From the NCBI RefSeq assembly GCF_014197535.1, contig NZ_JACIFV010000025.1:1-64000 (forward strand): a stretch of 64,000 bases of DNA. Direction: 5' to 3'. Source of the DNA: Rhizobium aethiopicum. GTDB taxonomy: Bacteria; Pseudomonadota; Alphaproteobacteria; Rhizobiales; Rhizobiaceae. Shown here in pieces: positions 33,218 through 44,041 of this stretch (within the stretch, counting starts at the first letter, position 1; each line of letters begins with the position of its first letter). Both the position numbers and the translations under genes were made by a program. Under the pieces are notes generated by a model. The model saw only the letters and a program-made list of their open reading frames with translations. It was not told where the DNA came from and ran no database searches.

Positions 33218-33412
33218 GAGAGGCACACTGTGTGGCACATCTCCCCCACAGGTGGGGAGATCGGCTGGGCGCGATGGATTCCTCAAACAACTGCCGTACG
33301 ATTGTTCCGCTACTGTAGCGAGGGAACGATGGGCCGGCCTCTTGCCGATCTCCACCCTAGTGGGGGAGATGTCCGGCAGGACAGAGGGGGGTGCCACACG
33401 GCCAACCCTCTC
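33218..33412. repeat. Rhizobial palindromic intergenic element (RIME-like)
   Basis: A 195-base non-coding palindromic element between cckA and psuG. Inner arms 33237-33265 and 33344-33372 are imperfect inverse complements (ACATCTCCCCCAC...GATCGGC). Outer arms 33218-33238 and 33391-33412 also pair (GAGAGG...GTGTGGCAC). The overall form is that of rhizobial intergenic mosaic elements. Confidence 0.6.
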
Positions 33413-33448
33413 TGAAAATCCTTAAGCCGATAAAAACGAACCCACCAA

Positions 33449-34375
33449 TTACTCACCCAACGCCACGGCAATCTCTGCCGCAAGCCGCGCATTGTTTTCG
33501 ACCAGCGCGATATTCGTCTTCAGGCTTTGGCCGTCCGTCAGGTCGAAAATGGTCGAGAGCAGATAGGGCGTCACCGCCTTGCCGGTGATTTCGTCGCGTT
33601 CGGCACTATCAAGCGCCCGCTCGATATAGATCTCCATCTCCTCACGCGCGATTTCGTCGGCTTCCGGCACCGGATTGGCGACGAGCATGCCGCCGTCGAT
33701 GCCGAGCTGTTCGCGCACCGTCTGGAAATTGGCGATGGCCGCCGGGCTGTTCAGCGAGAGCGGGCTGCGGATACCTGATGAACGCGACCAGAAGGCGGGG
33801 AATTCTTCGCTCTCATAGGTGACGACAGGTACGCCGCGGGTCTCCAGCACTTCAAGCGTCTTTGGAATGTCAAGGATCGCCTTGGCGCCGGCGCAGACGA
33901 CGATAACGCCGGTGCGCGCCAATTCCTCAAGATCGGCTGATATATCGAAGCTTTCCTCGGCGCCGCGATGCACGCCGCCGATGCCGCCTGTGGCAAAGAC
34001 ACGAATGCCGGCGCGGGCCGCCGCGATCATCGTCGCAGCAACCGTCGTTGCGCCGGTGCGCCGTTCGGCGATGGCGAAGGCGAGATCGGCGCGTGACACC
34101 TTCATGACCTCCTTTGCCTTGGCAAGCTGCTCAAGTTGCGCAGCTTCAAGGCCGATATGAAGGGTGCCGTGGATGACCGCGATCGTCGCCGGCACCGAGC
34201 CCTGTTCGCGAATGATCGTCTCAACGCTGCGCGCCATTTCGATATTGCCGGGATAGGGCATGCCATGGGTGATGATGGTCGATTCCAGCGCCACCAGTGG
34301 CGCGCCGCGCTGCTTGGCGCTGGCGACCTCCTTCGAATAGGCGATCGGCAGAAGAGGGGAGATGGGCTTGGTCAT
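33449..34375 (-). CDS. psuG: Pseudouridine-5'-phosphate glycosidase
   Basis: A 308-residue enzyme that splits pseudouridine 5'-phosphate into uracil and ribose 5-phosphate. Strongly conserved stretches are visible: ALESTIITHGMPYP, GTLHIGL, TGATTVAATM, FATGGIGGVHRG, VCAGAKAILDI, PVVTYES and LVANPVP. The neighbouring upstream gene encodes a PfkB kinase that would make its substrate, completing pseudouridine breakdown. Start at 34375 has AGGACAAG upstream; a further Met nine codons earlier is less likely. Confidence 0.92.
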   Translation of the reverse strand: MTKPISPLLPIAYSKEVASAKQRGAPLVALESTIITHGMPYPGNIEMARSVETIIREQGSVPATIAVIHGTLHIGLEAAQLEQLAKAKEVMKVSRADLAFAIAERRTGATTVAATMIAAARAGIRVFATGGIGGVHRGAEESFDISADLEELARTGVIVVCAGAKAILDIPKTLEVLETRGVPVVTYESEEFPAFWSRSSGIRSPLSLNSPAAIANFQTVREQLGIDGGMLVANPVPEADEIAREEMEIYIERALDSAERDEITGKAVTPYLLSTIFDLTDGQSLKTNIALVENNARLAAEIAVALGE

Positions 34376-34464
34376 GGTCTTGTCCTGTGATCGGCAGAGC
34401 ATGATACCAAAAGCGTGGGCGGCTTTCGAAACGGCATCTTGCTCAACTCTTTAATTCAGCCGCT

Positions 34465-35406
34465 TCAATGCAGAATTCTGACCTTGGGAACAAGGGCAAG
34501 CGCCTCATTCAAGAGATCCGGAGTCAGATTTTCGTTGACGGCGTGCCGTGACTGCACCGTGAGCGCTGCCGCCGCCGCGCCGTAGCGAACGGCCTCCTCG
34601 AGCGGCAGGCCTGATATCAAGGCGGCGAGCGTGCCGGCGGCAAGGGAATCGCCGGCGCCGGTAACATCGGCGACGGTTTCGGCGATTGGCGGCTGCAGCG
34701 CCACGGCGCGGTCTTTGCAAATCGCAACGAGCTCGCGCCGTCCGCGGGTGACGACGGCGTTTCTGATGCCGATCTCATTCAGGAGCGGCGGCCAACCGCC
34801 CGAATCCTCCGGCTGCAAGCCGGTAACGGCGGCGGCTTCGGCCTCGTTCAGGAACAGATAATCGATATCCCTAATGCAGGGTTTCAGCCGGACCACCTTG
34901 GCCGGCGAGATGGCGATGGCCGCAACGGGTTTGGCCAGGGAGTTCGCCTTGGCGACGATCGCCGCGATTGTCTCTTCCGGCAGATTGGCGTCGACGAGAA
35001 TGAAATCATGGGCGGCGAAGGCCTCGCGCACCCAGCGGATGGACAGGCGCCGCGGCACGAAGAAACGGTAGAGATCCATGTCGGCAAGGGCGATCACGAG
35101 GTCGCCGTTCTTCTCGATGATCGCCGTATAGCTCGGTGTCTTGCGGTCGAGGAAGACGAAGGGCCGGTCGTCGATTCCGGCGAAATCGGCAGCTTCGCCG
35201 ACCATTTCGCCGAAGGGATCGCCGCCGCGCGGCGAGATCATGGTCACGTGAAAACCCAGTCTTGCAAGGTTACGCGCCGCGTTGAAACCGCCGCCGCCCG
35301 GCTCCTCGAACCAGGTGCCGGGATTGCTGGCGCCTGGCGCCGTTTCGCCGGAGATGCGGCCACGCCTGTCGATATGGGCACCGCCGAGAACGAGAATCTT
35401 TTTCAT
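34465..35406 (-). CDS. psuK: PfkB-family kinase, probably pseudouridine kinase
   Basis: A 313-residue PfkB/ribokinase-family enzyme. The N-terminal LGGAHIDRRG and GGGGFNAARNLARLG motifs and the C-terminal VADVTGAGDSLAAG (anion hole and catalytic Asp) are intact. Located directly upstream of psuG on the same strand (89-base gap), it most likely phosphorylates pseudouridine at the 5' position. Specificity rests on this pairing. Two starts are possible (35424 or 35406); the latter places the first strand at the usual distance. Divergent from recA. Confidence 0.85.
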   Translation of the reverse strand: MKKILVLGGAHIDRRGRISGETAPGASNPGTWFEEPGGGGFNAARNLARLGFHVTMISPRGGDPFGEMVGEAADFAGIDDRPFVFLDRKTPSYTAIIEKNGDLVIALADMDLYRFFVPRRLSIRWVREAFAAHDFILVDANLPEETIAAIVAKANSLAKPVAAIAISPAKVVRLKPCIRDIDYLFLNEAEAAAVTGLQPEDSGGWPPLLNEIGIRNAVVTRGRRELVAICKDRAVALQPPIAETVADVTGAGDSLAAGTLAALISGLPLEEAVRYGAAAAALTVQSRHAVNENLTPDLLNEALALVPKVRILH

Positions 35407-35565
35407 CAACTTACCCGGGATCATAAAGTGCGAAGGGCGAATCGATGCTCATTGCCCGGCCGCGGCAAAGCTTGCGCAGAGGGTCTAAGCCGTTGCTTTG
35501 CATCGATAAAACAAATGTAGAACATGGACCGTTTTACCTTTTTCTTTCAAATGTTTGTGCGCCTA

Positions 35566-35582
35566 TTGCGGGAATGGAACAA
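35566..35582 (+). promoter_or_regulatory. SOS operator of recA (TTG-N11-CAA)
   Basis: TTG (35566-35568), eleven bases, then CAA (35580-35582), 56 bases before the recA start. This matches the LexA-controlled operator described for Rhizobium etli recA. Confidence 0.7.
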
Positions 35583-35638
35583 ATAGGGTACAAACTCGAC
35601 ATTGCTTGAGCGGCTTCAATAACCTAAAGGTGGATCGG

Positions 35639-36727
35639 ATGTCTCAGAATACATTGCGGCTGGTAGAGGACAAATCGGTGGACAAAAGCAAGGCGCTTGA
35701 AGCGGCACTCTCACAAATAGAGCGGTCGTTCGGCAAGGGCTCGATCATGAAACTCGGCTCCAACGAGAACGTCGTCGAGATCGAGACGGTTTCGACGGGC
35801 TCGCTTGGTCTCGATATCGCGCTCGGAATTGGCGGCTTGCCGAAGGGCCGCATCGTTGAAATCTATGGGCCGGAAAGCTCGGGCAAAACAACGCTTGCGC
35901 TGCAGACCATTGCGGAATCGCAGAAGAAGGGCGGCATCTGCGCCTTCGTCGATGCCGAACACGCGCTCGATCCAGTCTATGCCCGTAAGCTTGGCGTCGA
36001 TCTGCAGAATCTGCTGATCTCGCAGCCAGATACCGGAGAGCAGGCGCTCGAAATCACCGACACGCTGGTGCGCTCCGGCGCCGTCGACGTTCTCGTCGTC
36101 GACTCGGTCGCCGCGCTGACGCCGCGCGCCGAAATCGAAGGCGAGATGGGCGACAGCCTGCCGGGCATGCAGGCCCGCCTGATGAGCCAGGCGCTGCGCA
36201 AGCTGACCGCTTCGATCTCCAAGTCGAACTGCATGGTGATCTTCATCAACCAGATCCGCATGAAGATCGGCGTCATGTTCGGTTCGCCTGAGACAACGAC
36301 GGGCGGCAATGCGCTGAAATTCTATGCCTCCGTGCGCCTCGACATTCGCCGCATCGGCTCGGTCAAGGAGCGCGAAGAAGTGGTCGGCAACCAGACCCGC
36401 GTCAAAGTCGTCAAGAACAAGATGGCGCCTCCCTTCAAGCAGGTCGAGTTCGACATCATGTATGGCGAAGGCGTGTCGAAGACGGGCGAACTCGTCGATC
36501 TCGGCGTCAAGGCCGGTATCGTCGAGAAGTCGGGCGCCTGGTTCTCCTATAACAGCCAGCGTCTCGGCCAGGGCCGCGAAAACGCCAAAACTTTCCTACG
36601 CGACAATCCGGATCTCTCTCGGGAGATCGAGCTGGCGCTGCGCCAGAATGCCGGCCTGATCGCGGATCGTTTCCTTCAGAATGGCGGTCCGGATGCCGAT
36701 GACGGCGATGCTGCCGCGGAAATGTAA
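35639..36727 (+). CDS. recA: Recombinase A
   Basis: A 362-residue RecA that forms filaments on single-stranded DNA, drives strand exchange and triggers LexA self-cleavage. The Walker A GPESSGKT is at residues 77-84; VDAEHALD, LVVDSVAALTP and FINQIRMKIGVMFG (loop L2) follow. The C-terminal tail is acidic (DADDGDAAAE), as in other RecA proteins. The ATG at 35639 follows AAAGGTGG; an open extension to 35555 covers the operator and is not coding. Regulation by LexA is supported by the upstream SOS box. Confidence 0.98.
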   Translation: MSQNTLRLVEDKSVDKSKALEAALSQIERSFGKGSIMKLGSNENVVEIETVSTGSLGLDIALGIGGLPKGRIVEIYGPESSGKTTLALQTIAESQKKGGICAFVDAEHALDPVYARKLGVDLQNLLISQPDTGEQALEITDTLVRSGAVDVLVVDSVAALTPRAEIEGEMGDSLPGMQARLMSQALRKLTASISKSNCMVIFINQIRMKIGVMFGSPETTTGGNALKFYASVRLDIRRIGSVKEREEVVGNQTRVKVVKNKMAPPFKQVEFDIMYGEGVSKTGELVDLGVKAGIVEKSGAWFSYNSQRLGQGRENAKTFLRDNPDLSREIELALRQNAGLIADRFLQNGGPDADDGDAAAEM

Positions 36728-36759
36728 TTTTCGCGCTTGAACTTGATCTGATATCTCAG

Positions 36760-36798
36760 CCGGCTGCATTCCTCATCAGAATGCGGCCGGTTTTGTTT
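36760..36798 (+). terminator. recA terminator
   Basis: An 11-bp stem with one wobble (36760-36770 with 36780-36790) is followed by TTTTGTTT. It lies about 33 bases after the recA stop. Confidence 0.8.
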
Positions 36799-36881
36799 GT
36801 CGGCTGGACAGTGGCGGAGGCGAACGTTAAAAGCCGATGGATTTGTATTTACCGGCCTCGGGCCGCATTGAAGGGCATAGA

Positions 36882-39536
<2,655 letters not shown>

Positions 39537-39888
39537 ACTGACCTGGGGCTTCCGCCTTAGTTTGCTGATAGGCTTGTTCTTCATTCGGCGTCCCCCAGCC
39601 TCCGTCACGGGTGCTCGTCACAGGAATCCAGTGCGCCCAAGTCCTTGGGCGCGAAGGCACTTTTCTTTAGGTGCTGATTCATTCACGGCGCGGACGCTCC
39701 GTGGCTGGATTCCTGTGACGAGCACAGGAATGAGGGAGGAGGGCGGCGTAGCTGACAATCGCGAGGTTTTCTCTGCCGCTTAGCAGGTCGATTGCGTAGC
39801 GTCGGCGCTCCGGATCCAGTAATTCCGCAAGATTTGTCAAATCGATATATGGTTGTCTGCGGTCGATCGATTTGCAGAGGGCTTCGAC
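39537..39888. other. Intergenic region with palindromic repeat
   Basis: 352 bases between alaS and the AraC-type regulator. The left half is filled by the inverted repeat listed separately. The right half shows no clear promoter or gene. Confidence 0.4.
39611..39725. repeat. Inverted repeat with perfect 21-bp arms
   Basis: Bases 39611-39631 are the exact inverse complement of 39705-39725, enclosing 73 bases. The arm reads GTGCTCGTCACAGGAATCCA plus G. Inside is a second small hairpin (CGCCCAAG/CTTGGGCG). Non-coding; probably one copy of a dispersed rhizobial repeat. Confidence 0.65.
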
Positions 39889-40740
39889 ATGAACGGCGAG
39901 ACTGCATGGACGCTTTACGAGACCCGTCTTCGACGGGTTTCGGCCTATATTCACGACCACCTCGACGAGGAACTGGATATGGAGCGCCTTGCCGAGATCG
40001 CCTGCCTGTCGAGCTATCACTGGCACAGGATCTATCGGGCGATCCATGGCGAGACGCTGGCGGCCACCGTAAAGCGGCTCAGGCTGCATCGCGCCGCGGG
40101 CGAGATTGTCCGTACGGAGCTTGCCGTCAGCGAGATTGCGAAGCGATCCGGCTATCCCAACCTCCAATCCTTCAACCGCATCTTCAAATCGGTCTATGGC
40201 ATGCCGCCGGCGCGCTACCGGAAAGAGGGAAGCCATACAGCGTTCCTATCCTCACCTAACGGAAAGACCAAAGCCATGTTTGACGTTACCCTGCGGCAGA
40301 TCGAGCCGATCGAGCTGATCGGCGTCGCCCACACCGGTTCCTACATGCAGATCGGCAAAGCCTTCGAAACATTGTTCGGCACGCTTTACGCCCGCGGCCT
40401 TGCCAGGCCGGATATGCGGATGATCGGCGTCTATCTCGACGATCCCGACATCGTGCCGGCCGAAAAGCTGCGCTCCATCGCCTGCGTCATCAGCAACCCA
40501 GGAGTTCCCACCGAAGCGCCGTTCGAGCGACGTACGATCGAGGGCGGCGAGTATGCCGTCCTGCGCCACAAGGGTCCTTATGCGGACATGTATAAGGCCT
40601 ATCAGTGGCTTTATTCCGAATGGCTGCCGAACTCGGGGCGACAGCTGAAGGAGAGCGTCATGTTCGAGGAATATCTCAACAACCCGCGCGATGTGCCGCC
40701 GACAGAACTAATGACGGATATTCACATGCCGCTTGCCTGA
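39889..40740 (+). CDS. AraC-family regulator with GyrI-like domain
   Basis: A 283-residue regulator. Residues about 10-110 form the AraC double helix-turn-helix (ERLAEIACLSSYHWHRIYRAIHGE, then VSEIAKRSGYPNLQSFNRIFKSVYGMPPARYR). Residues about 130-283 form a GyrI-like small-molecule-binding domain (LRQIEPIELIGVAHTGSY ... GGEYAVLRHKGPYADM). This Rob/SoxS-GyrI layout is common in regulators that sense drugs or small ligands. ATG at 39889 has GAGGG upstream; a TTG twelve codons earlier is unlikely. No adjacent target gene is obvious. Confidence 0.85.
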   Translation: MNGETAWTLYETRLRRVSAYIHDHLDEELDMERLAEIACLSSYHWHRIYRAIHGETLAATVKRLRLHRAAGEIVRTELAVSEIAKRSGYPNLQSFNRIFKSVYGMPPARYRKEGSHTAFLSSPNGKTKAMFDVTLRQIEPIELIGVAHTGSYMQIGKAFETLFGTLYARGLARPDMRMIGVYLDDPDIVPAEKLRSIACVISNPGVPTEAPFERRTIEGGEYAVLRHKGPYADMYKAYQWLYSEWLPNSGRQLKESVMFEEYLNNPRDVPPTELMTDIHMPLA

Positions 40741-40788
40741 CGGCTGGGATCCCGGCGCGGCATTCTGGACGCCGCGCCGGATTGACAG

Positions 40789-41415
40789 TCAGGCAGCCTG
40801 CATCGTTTTGCCGGCCTCGTCGTCGAGAGCGTTCGCGCGTTTGTAGGCCTCGCGCTCGCTGATGCGGCCGAAATAGTCGATAAAGGCCTGGCGCTTCTCG
40901 ATGCTGCCGAAACCGAGGCCCCAGCCGATATGGGCGCCGACATAGACGTCGGCGGCGGTGAAGCGTTCGCCGGTGACATAGGTCGAGCCGGAGACGGCCA
41001 TCTCGAGCGTGTTCATGACGTCGCCGAAACCGCCGCAGCCGGCCATGCGCAGGCGTTCCGCCGGGATTTCGAAGCCGAGCGCCCTCATCGTCACCGCCGA
41101 TTCGAGCGGACCGGCGGCAAAGAACATCCAGCGGTAATAGGCGGCGCGCTCCTCCGGCCTCGGCGCCAGACCCTTTTCCGGGAAGGTTTCGGCGAGATAA
41201 GCGCAGATCGCTGCGCATTCAGTGATGATGGTGTTGCCGTGGCGGATCGCCGGCACCTTGCCCATCGGATTGACACGGAGATATTCCGGCGCCTTCATGC
41301 TTTCACCGAAGGTCAGCAGTTCGGTGCGGTACGGCTGGCCGATCTCCTCCAGCATCCATCGTGCGATACGGCCGCGCGACATTGGGTTCGTATAGAATAC
41401 CAGCTCTTCGGGCAT
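40789..41415 (-). CDS. Glutathione S-transferase family protein
   Basis: A 208-residue GST. The thioredoxin-like N-terminal domain begins VFYTNPMSRGRIARWMLEE, with the catalytic Ser/Asn position in NPMSRGR. VNPMGKVPAI contains the cis-Pro, and TECAAICAYLAETFP the glutathione-binding Glu. The all-helical C-terminal domain has FTAADVYVG, the capping-box-like segment. Substrate unknown. Start at 41415 has a strong AGGAGGA site. Confidence 0.85.
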   Translation of the reverse strand: MPEELVFYTNPMSRGRIARWMLEEIGQPYRTELLTFGESMKAPEYLRVNPMGKVPAIRHGNTIITECAAICAYLAETFPEKGLAPRPEERAAYYRWMFFAAGPLESAVTMRALGFEIPAERLRMAGCGGFGDVMNTLEMAVSGSTYVTGERFTAADVYVGAHIGWGLGFGSIEKRQAFIDYFGRISEREAYKRANALDDEAGKTMQAA

Positions 41416-41483
41416 GACGTCCTCCTCGTGTTCTCGTGTCGCTGGAATCAATAGCGCGGCGAAGTCTTTGTGCAAGCCCGGAG

Positions 41484-41929
41484 CTAAAGCGCCTTTCGGT
41501 ACTGAATGAAACCCGAGCGCTCGGCAATCCTGTCATAGAGGTACCGCGCGGTCGCATTGCTTTCATGGGTCATCCAATAGAGCCTGCCTGCGCCGCTCCG
41601 GCGTGCAAGCTCGGCGACGGCCTCGATCAATGCAGTCCCGGTCCCGAGGCCGCGTTGGCTGCCTTCGACGTAGAGATCCTGCAGATAGCAGGTCCATTGC
41701 GGCAGCCAGCAGGACCGATGGAAGATGGCGTGCACGATGTCGACGACGCGGCCGTCTTCGTCGAAGGCGCCGAGCGCATGCATCGGTTCGTCGGGATATG
41801 GAAACGAACCCAGGTAAGATCGGTCGTCTCGGCGGGGATGACCACTTCGTAGAACCGCTGGTAGGCTGCCCATAAGGGTTCCCAGGCGGCACGGTCTGAA
41901 GGTTCGAGCAGGCGTACGGTCACCATCAT
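41484..41929 (-). pseudogene. GNAT acetyltransferase split by a one-base frameshift
   Basis: The N-terminal half (start 41929, ribosome-binding site GAGGAGA; MMVTVRLLEPSDRAAWEPLW) is read in one frame up to about 41800. The rest continues in another frame to 41484 (DEPMHALGAFDEDGRVVDIVH, YVEGSQRGLGTGTAL, ending SGFIQYRKAL). Together they make a complete GNAT N-acetyltransferase with its acetyl-CoA motif QRGLGTG. One missing base, between TTC-CAT and CCC-GAC, restores a His-Asp-Pro-Asp-Glu junction. Either a real recent mutation or a sequencing error. Confidence 0.75.
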
Positions 41930-41943
41930 TTTCTCTCCTCCCA

Positions 41944-41973
41944 AATGAAAACGGCGGGGAAATCCCCGCCGTT
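41944..41973 (-). terminator. icd terminator
   Basis: A perfect 11-bp stem (41950-41960 with 41963-41973) around AA is followed on the minus strand by TTCATTTGG. It lies 24 bases after the icd stop. Confidence 0.8.
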
Positions 41974-41997
41974 CAATGCTATTGCGAAAAGATGGGC

Positions 41998-43209
41998 TTA
42001 CGCCATGGCCTTCTGCAGGTTCTGATCGATCTTGTCGAGGAAGGCGGTCGTCGAGAGCCACGGCTGATCGGGGCCGATGAGCAGCGCCAGATCCTTGGTC
42101 ATGAAACCGGATTCGACGGTGTCGACGCAGACCTTTTCGAGCGTGGAAGCGAACTTGGCAAGCTCGGCATTGTCGTCGAGCTTGGCGCGGTGCGCGAGGC
42201 CGCGGGTCCAGGCGAAGATGGAGGCGATCGAGTTCGTCGAAGTTTCCTGGCCCTTCTGGTGCTGGCGATAATGGCGGGTCACCGTGCCGTGGGCGGCTTC
42301 GGCTTCAACCGTCTTGCCGTCCGGCGTCAGCAGAACCGAGGTCATCAGGCCGAGCGAGCCGAAGCCTTGGGCGACCGTGTCGGACTGGACGTCGCCGTCG
42401 TAGTTCTTGCAGGCCCAGACGTAGCCGCCAGACCACTTTAGGGCCGAGGCAACCATATCGTCGATGAGGCGGTGTTCGTAGGTGATGCCGGCTTCCTTGA
42501 ACTGGTCCTTGAATTCGGTCTCGTAGACTTCCTCGAAGATGTCCTTGAAGCGGCCGTCATAGGCCTTGAGGATGGTGTTCTTGGTCGACAGGTAGACCGG
42601 CCACTTGCGCATCAGGCCGTACATCATCGAGGCGCGGGCAAATTCGCGGATCGATTCGTCGAGGTTGTACATGGCCATGGCAACGCCGGCGCCCGGCGCG
42701 TTGAAGACTTCCTTCTCGATGACGGTGCCGTCTTCGCCGACGAACTTGATCGTCAGCTTGCCCTTACCGGGGAATTTGAAATCGGTGGCGCGATACTGGT
42801 CGCCGAAGGCATGGCGGCCGACGACGATCGGCTGGGTCCAGCCGGGAACGAGGCGCGGCACGTTGCGGCAGATGATCGGCTCGCGGAAGATGACGCCGCC
42901 GAGAATGTTGCGGATGGTGCCGTTCGGGCTCTTCCACATTTCCTTGAGGTTGAATTCCTTGACGCGGGCTTCATCAGGCGTGATGGTCGCGCACTTGATG
43001 CCGACGCCGTATTTCTTGATGGCGTTGGCGGCGTCGACCGTGACCTGGTCGTTGGTGGCGTCGCGATTTTCGACCGAGAGGTCGTAATAGTCGATGTCGA
43101 GGTCGAGATACGGATGGATCAGCTTATCCTTAATGAGCTGCCAGATGATGCGCGTCATTTCATCGCCGTCGAGATCGGCGACGGGATTGGCGACCTTGAT
43201 CTTCTTCAT
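41998..43209 (-). CDS. icd: Isocitrate dehydrogenase (NADP+)
   Basis: A 403-residue type II (eukaryote-like) NADP-dependent isocitrate dehydrogenase of the TCA cycle, giving 2-oxoglutarate, CO2 and NADPH. Visible are DLDGDEMTRIIW at the start, TITPDEARVKEF, SPNGTIRN (substrate loop), YDGRFKDIF, DDMVASALKWSGGYVWACKNYDGDVQSD (metal-binding Asp) and EAAHGTVTRHYR. Start at 43209 has AGGCAG upstream. It is monocistronic, with its own terminator. Confidence 0.97.
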   Translation of the reverse strand: MKKIKVANPVADLDGDEMTRIIWQLIKDKLIHPYLDLDIDYYDLSVENRDATNDQVTVDAANAIKKYGVGIKCATITPDEARVKEFNLKEMWKSPNGTIRNILGGVIFREPIICRNVPRLVPGWTQPIVVGRHAFGDQYRATDFKFPGKGKLTIKFVGEDGTVIEKEVFNAPGAGVAMAMYNLDESIREFARASMMYGLMRKWPVYLSTKNTILKAYDGRFKDIFEEVYETEFKDQFKEAGITYEHRLIDDMVASALKWSGGYVWACKNYDGDVQSDTVAQGFGSLGLMTSVLLTPDGKTVEAEAAHGTVTRHYRQHQKGQETSTNSIASIFAWTRGLAHRAKLDDNAELAKFASTLEKVCVDTVESGFMTKDLALLIGPDQPWLSTTAFLDKIDQNLQKAMA

Positions 43210-43402
43210 GTATCTGCCTCGTTAAGCTTGGAAGGGGATATTGTCCCGGCTGGGTGATGTAATCCGGAGCGCTATAGCATTGTGAGCCGGGAACGCAAAG
43301 CTGCAACGGGCAGGGACATCACGTTTTTGCCGCCATTGCCAAGTGGCGGAAAATGGCTAACCTCCGCGGCATAAGCCTGCCCCGAGTCCCGGACATTTTG
43401 CC

Positions 43403-43945
43403 ATGAAGAAGATCGCCGTTCTGTTCGCCGGCCTCGTTGCCGCCGTGTTTGTAGCACCTGGCCTTTCGCTTGCGGCCGATGCGACCGAGCCGGTCAAGGA
43501 AATCATGAAGGACACGCAGACGAACTGGGCGAGCGACGTCAGCGACTGGATCGATATTTTCGAGGAAAGCGTGCTCGGCCGGCTCTACAGCAAGGACTTT
43601 GGCGACAAATACAAAGAAGCCGCCCAGAACCCGGCGGCCGACGAGGATGGCATTTCGCCCTTCGACTATGACGTGATCGTCAACGGCCAGGATGCCTGTC
43701 CGCTGCAGGACATTTCCATCGAAAGCGGCCAGCCGGCAAACGGCACGACAGAGGTGACCGTGAAATTCAAGGCGGCGACCTGCATGGAAGGCGCACCCAA
43801 CAAGGATGACGTCACAACTGTGCGTTTCGAGGTGATTGAGGAGAACGGCAAATCCGTCATCGATGACATCATGGTTCAGGGTGAAGAGGGGCAGGGGCCG
43901 AGCTCGCTCAAGGAAACTATGGGGCTGATCGCCAAGGGCCAGTAA
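43403..43945 (+). CDS. Exported protein of unknown function
   Basis: A 180-residue protein with a clear signal peptide (MKKIAVLFAGLVAAVFVAPG ... AADA, cleavage near residue 25). The mature part is acidic. It contains an FDYDVIVNGQDAC segment and a second Cys (KAATCMEG), and a cystatin-like or DUF3828-like strand pattern at the C-terminus. Probably periplasmic. No function can be assigned. It starts divergent from icd and is followed by the FUSC transporter gene. Confidence 0.65.
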   Translation: MKKIAVLFAGLVAAVFVAPGLSLAADATEPVKEIMKDTQTNWASDVSDWIDIFEESVLGRLYSKDFGDKYKEAAQNPAADEDGISPFDYDVIVNGQDACPLQDISIESGQPANGTTEVTVKFKAATCMEGAPNKDDVTTVRFEVIEENGKSVIDDIMVQGEEGQGPSSLKETMGLIAKGQ

Positions 43946-44041
43946 GCGCGCGACATTCGATCGGCATCGGGGGTGCTCGTCAGCGGTTTGATTTCCGCTC
44001 CCGCGGCGGTATCTATCGATGCTTCAGAGCATGAGGGGCTC

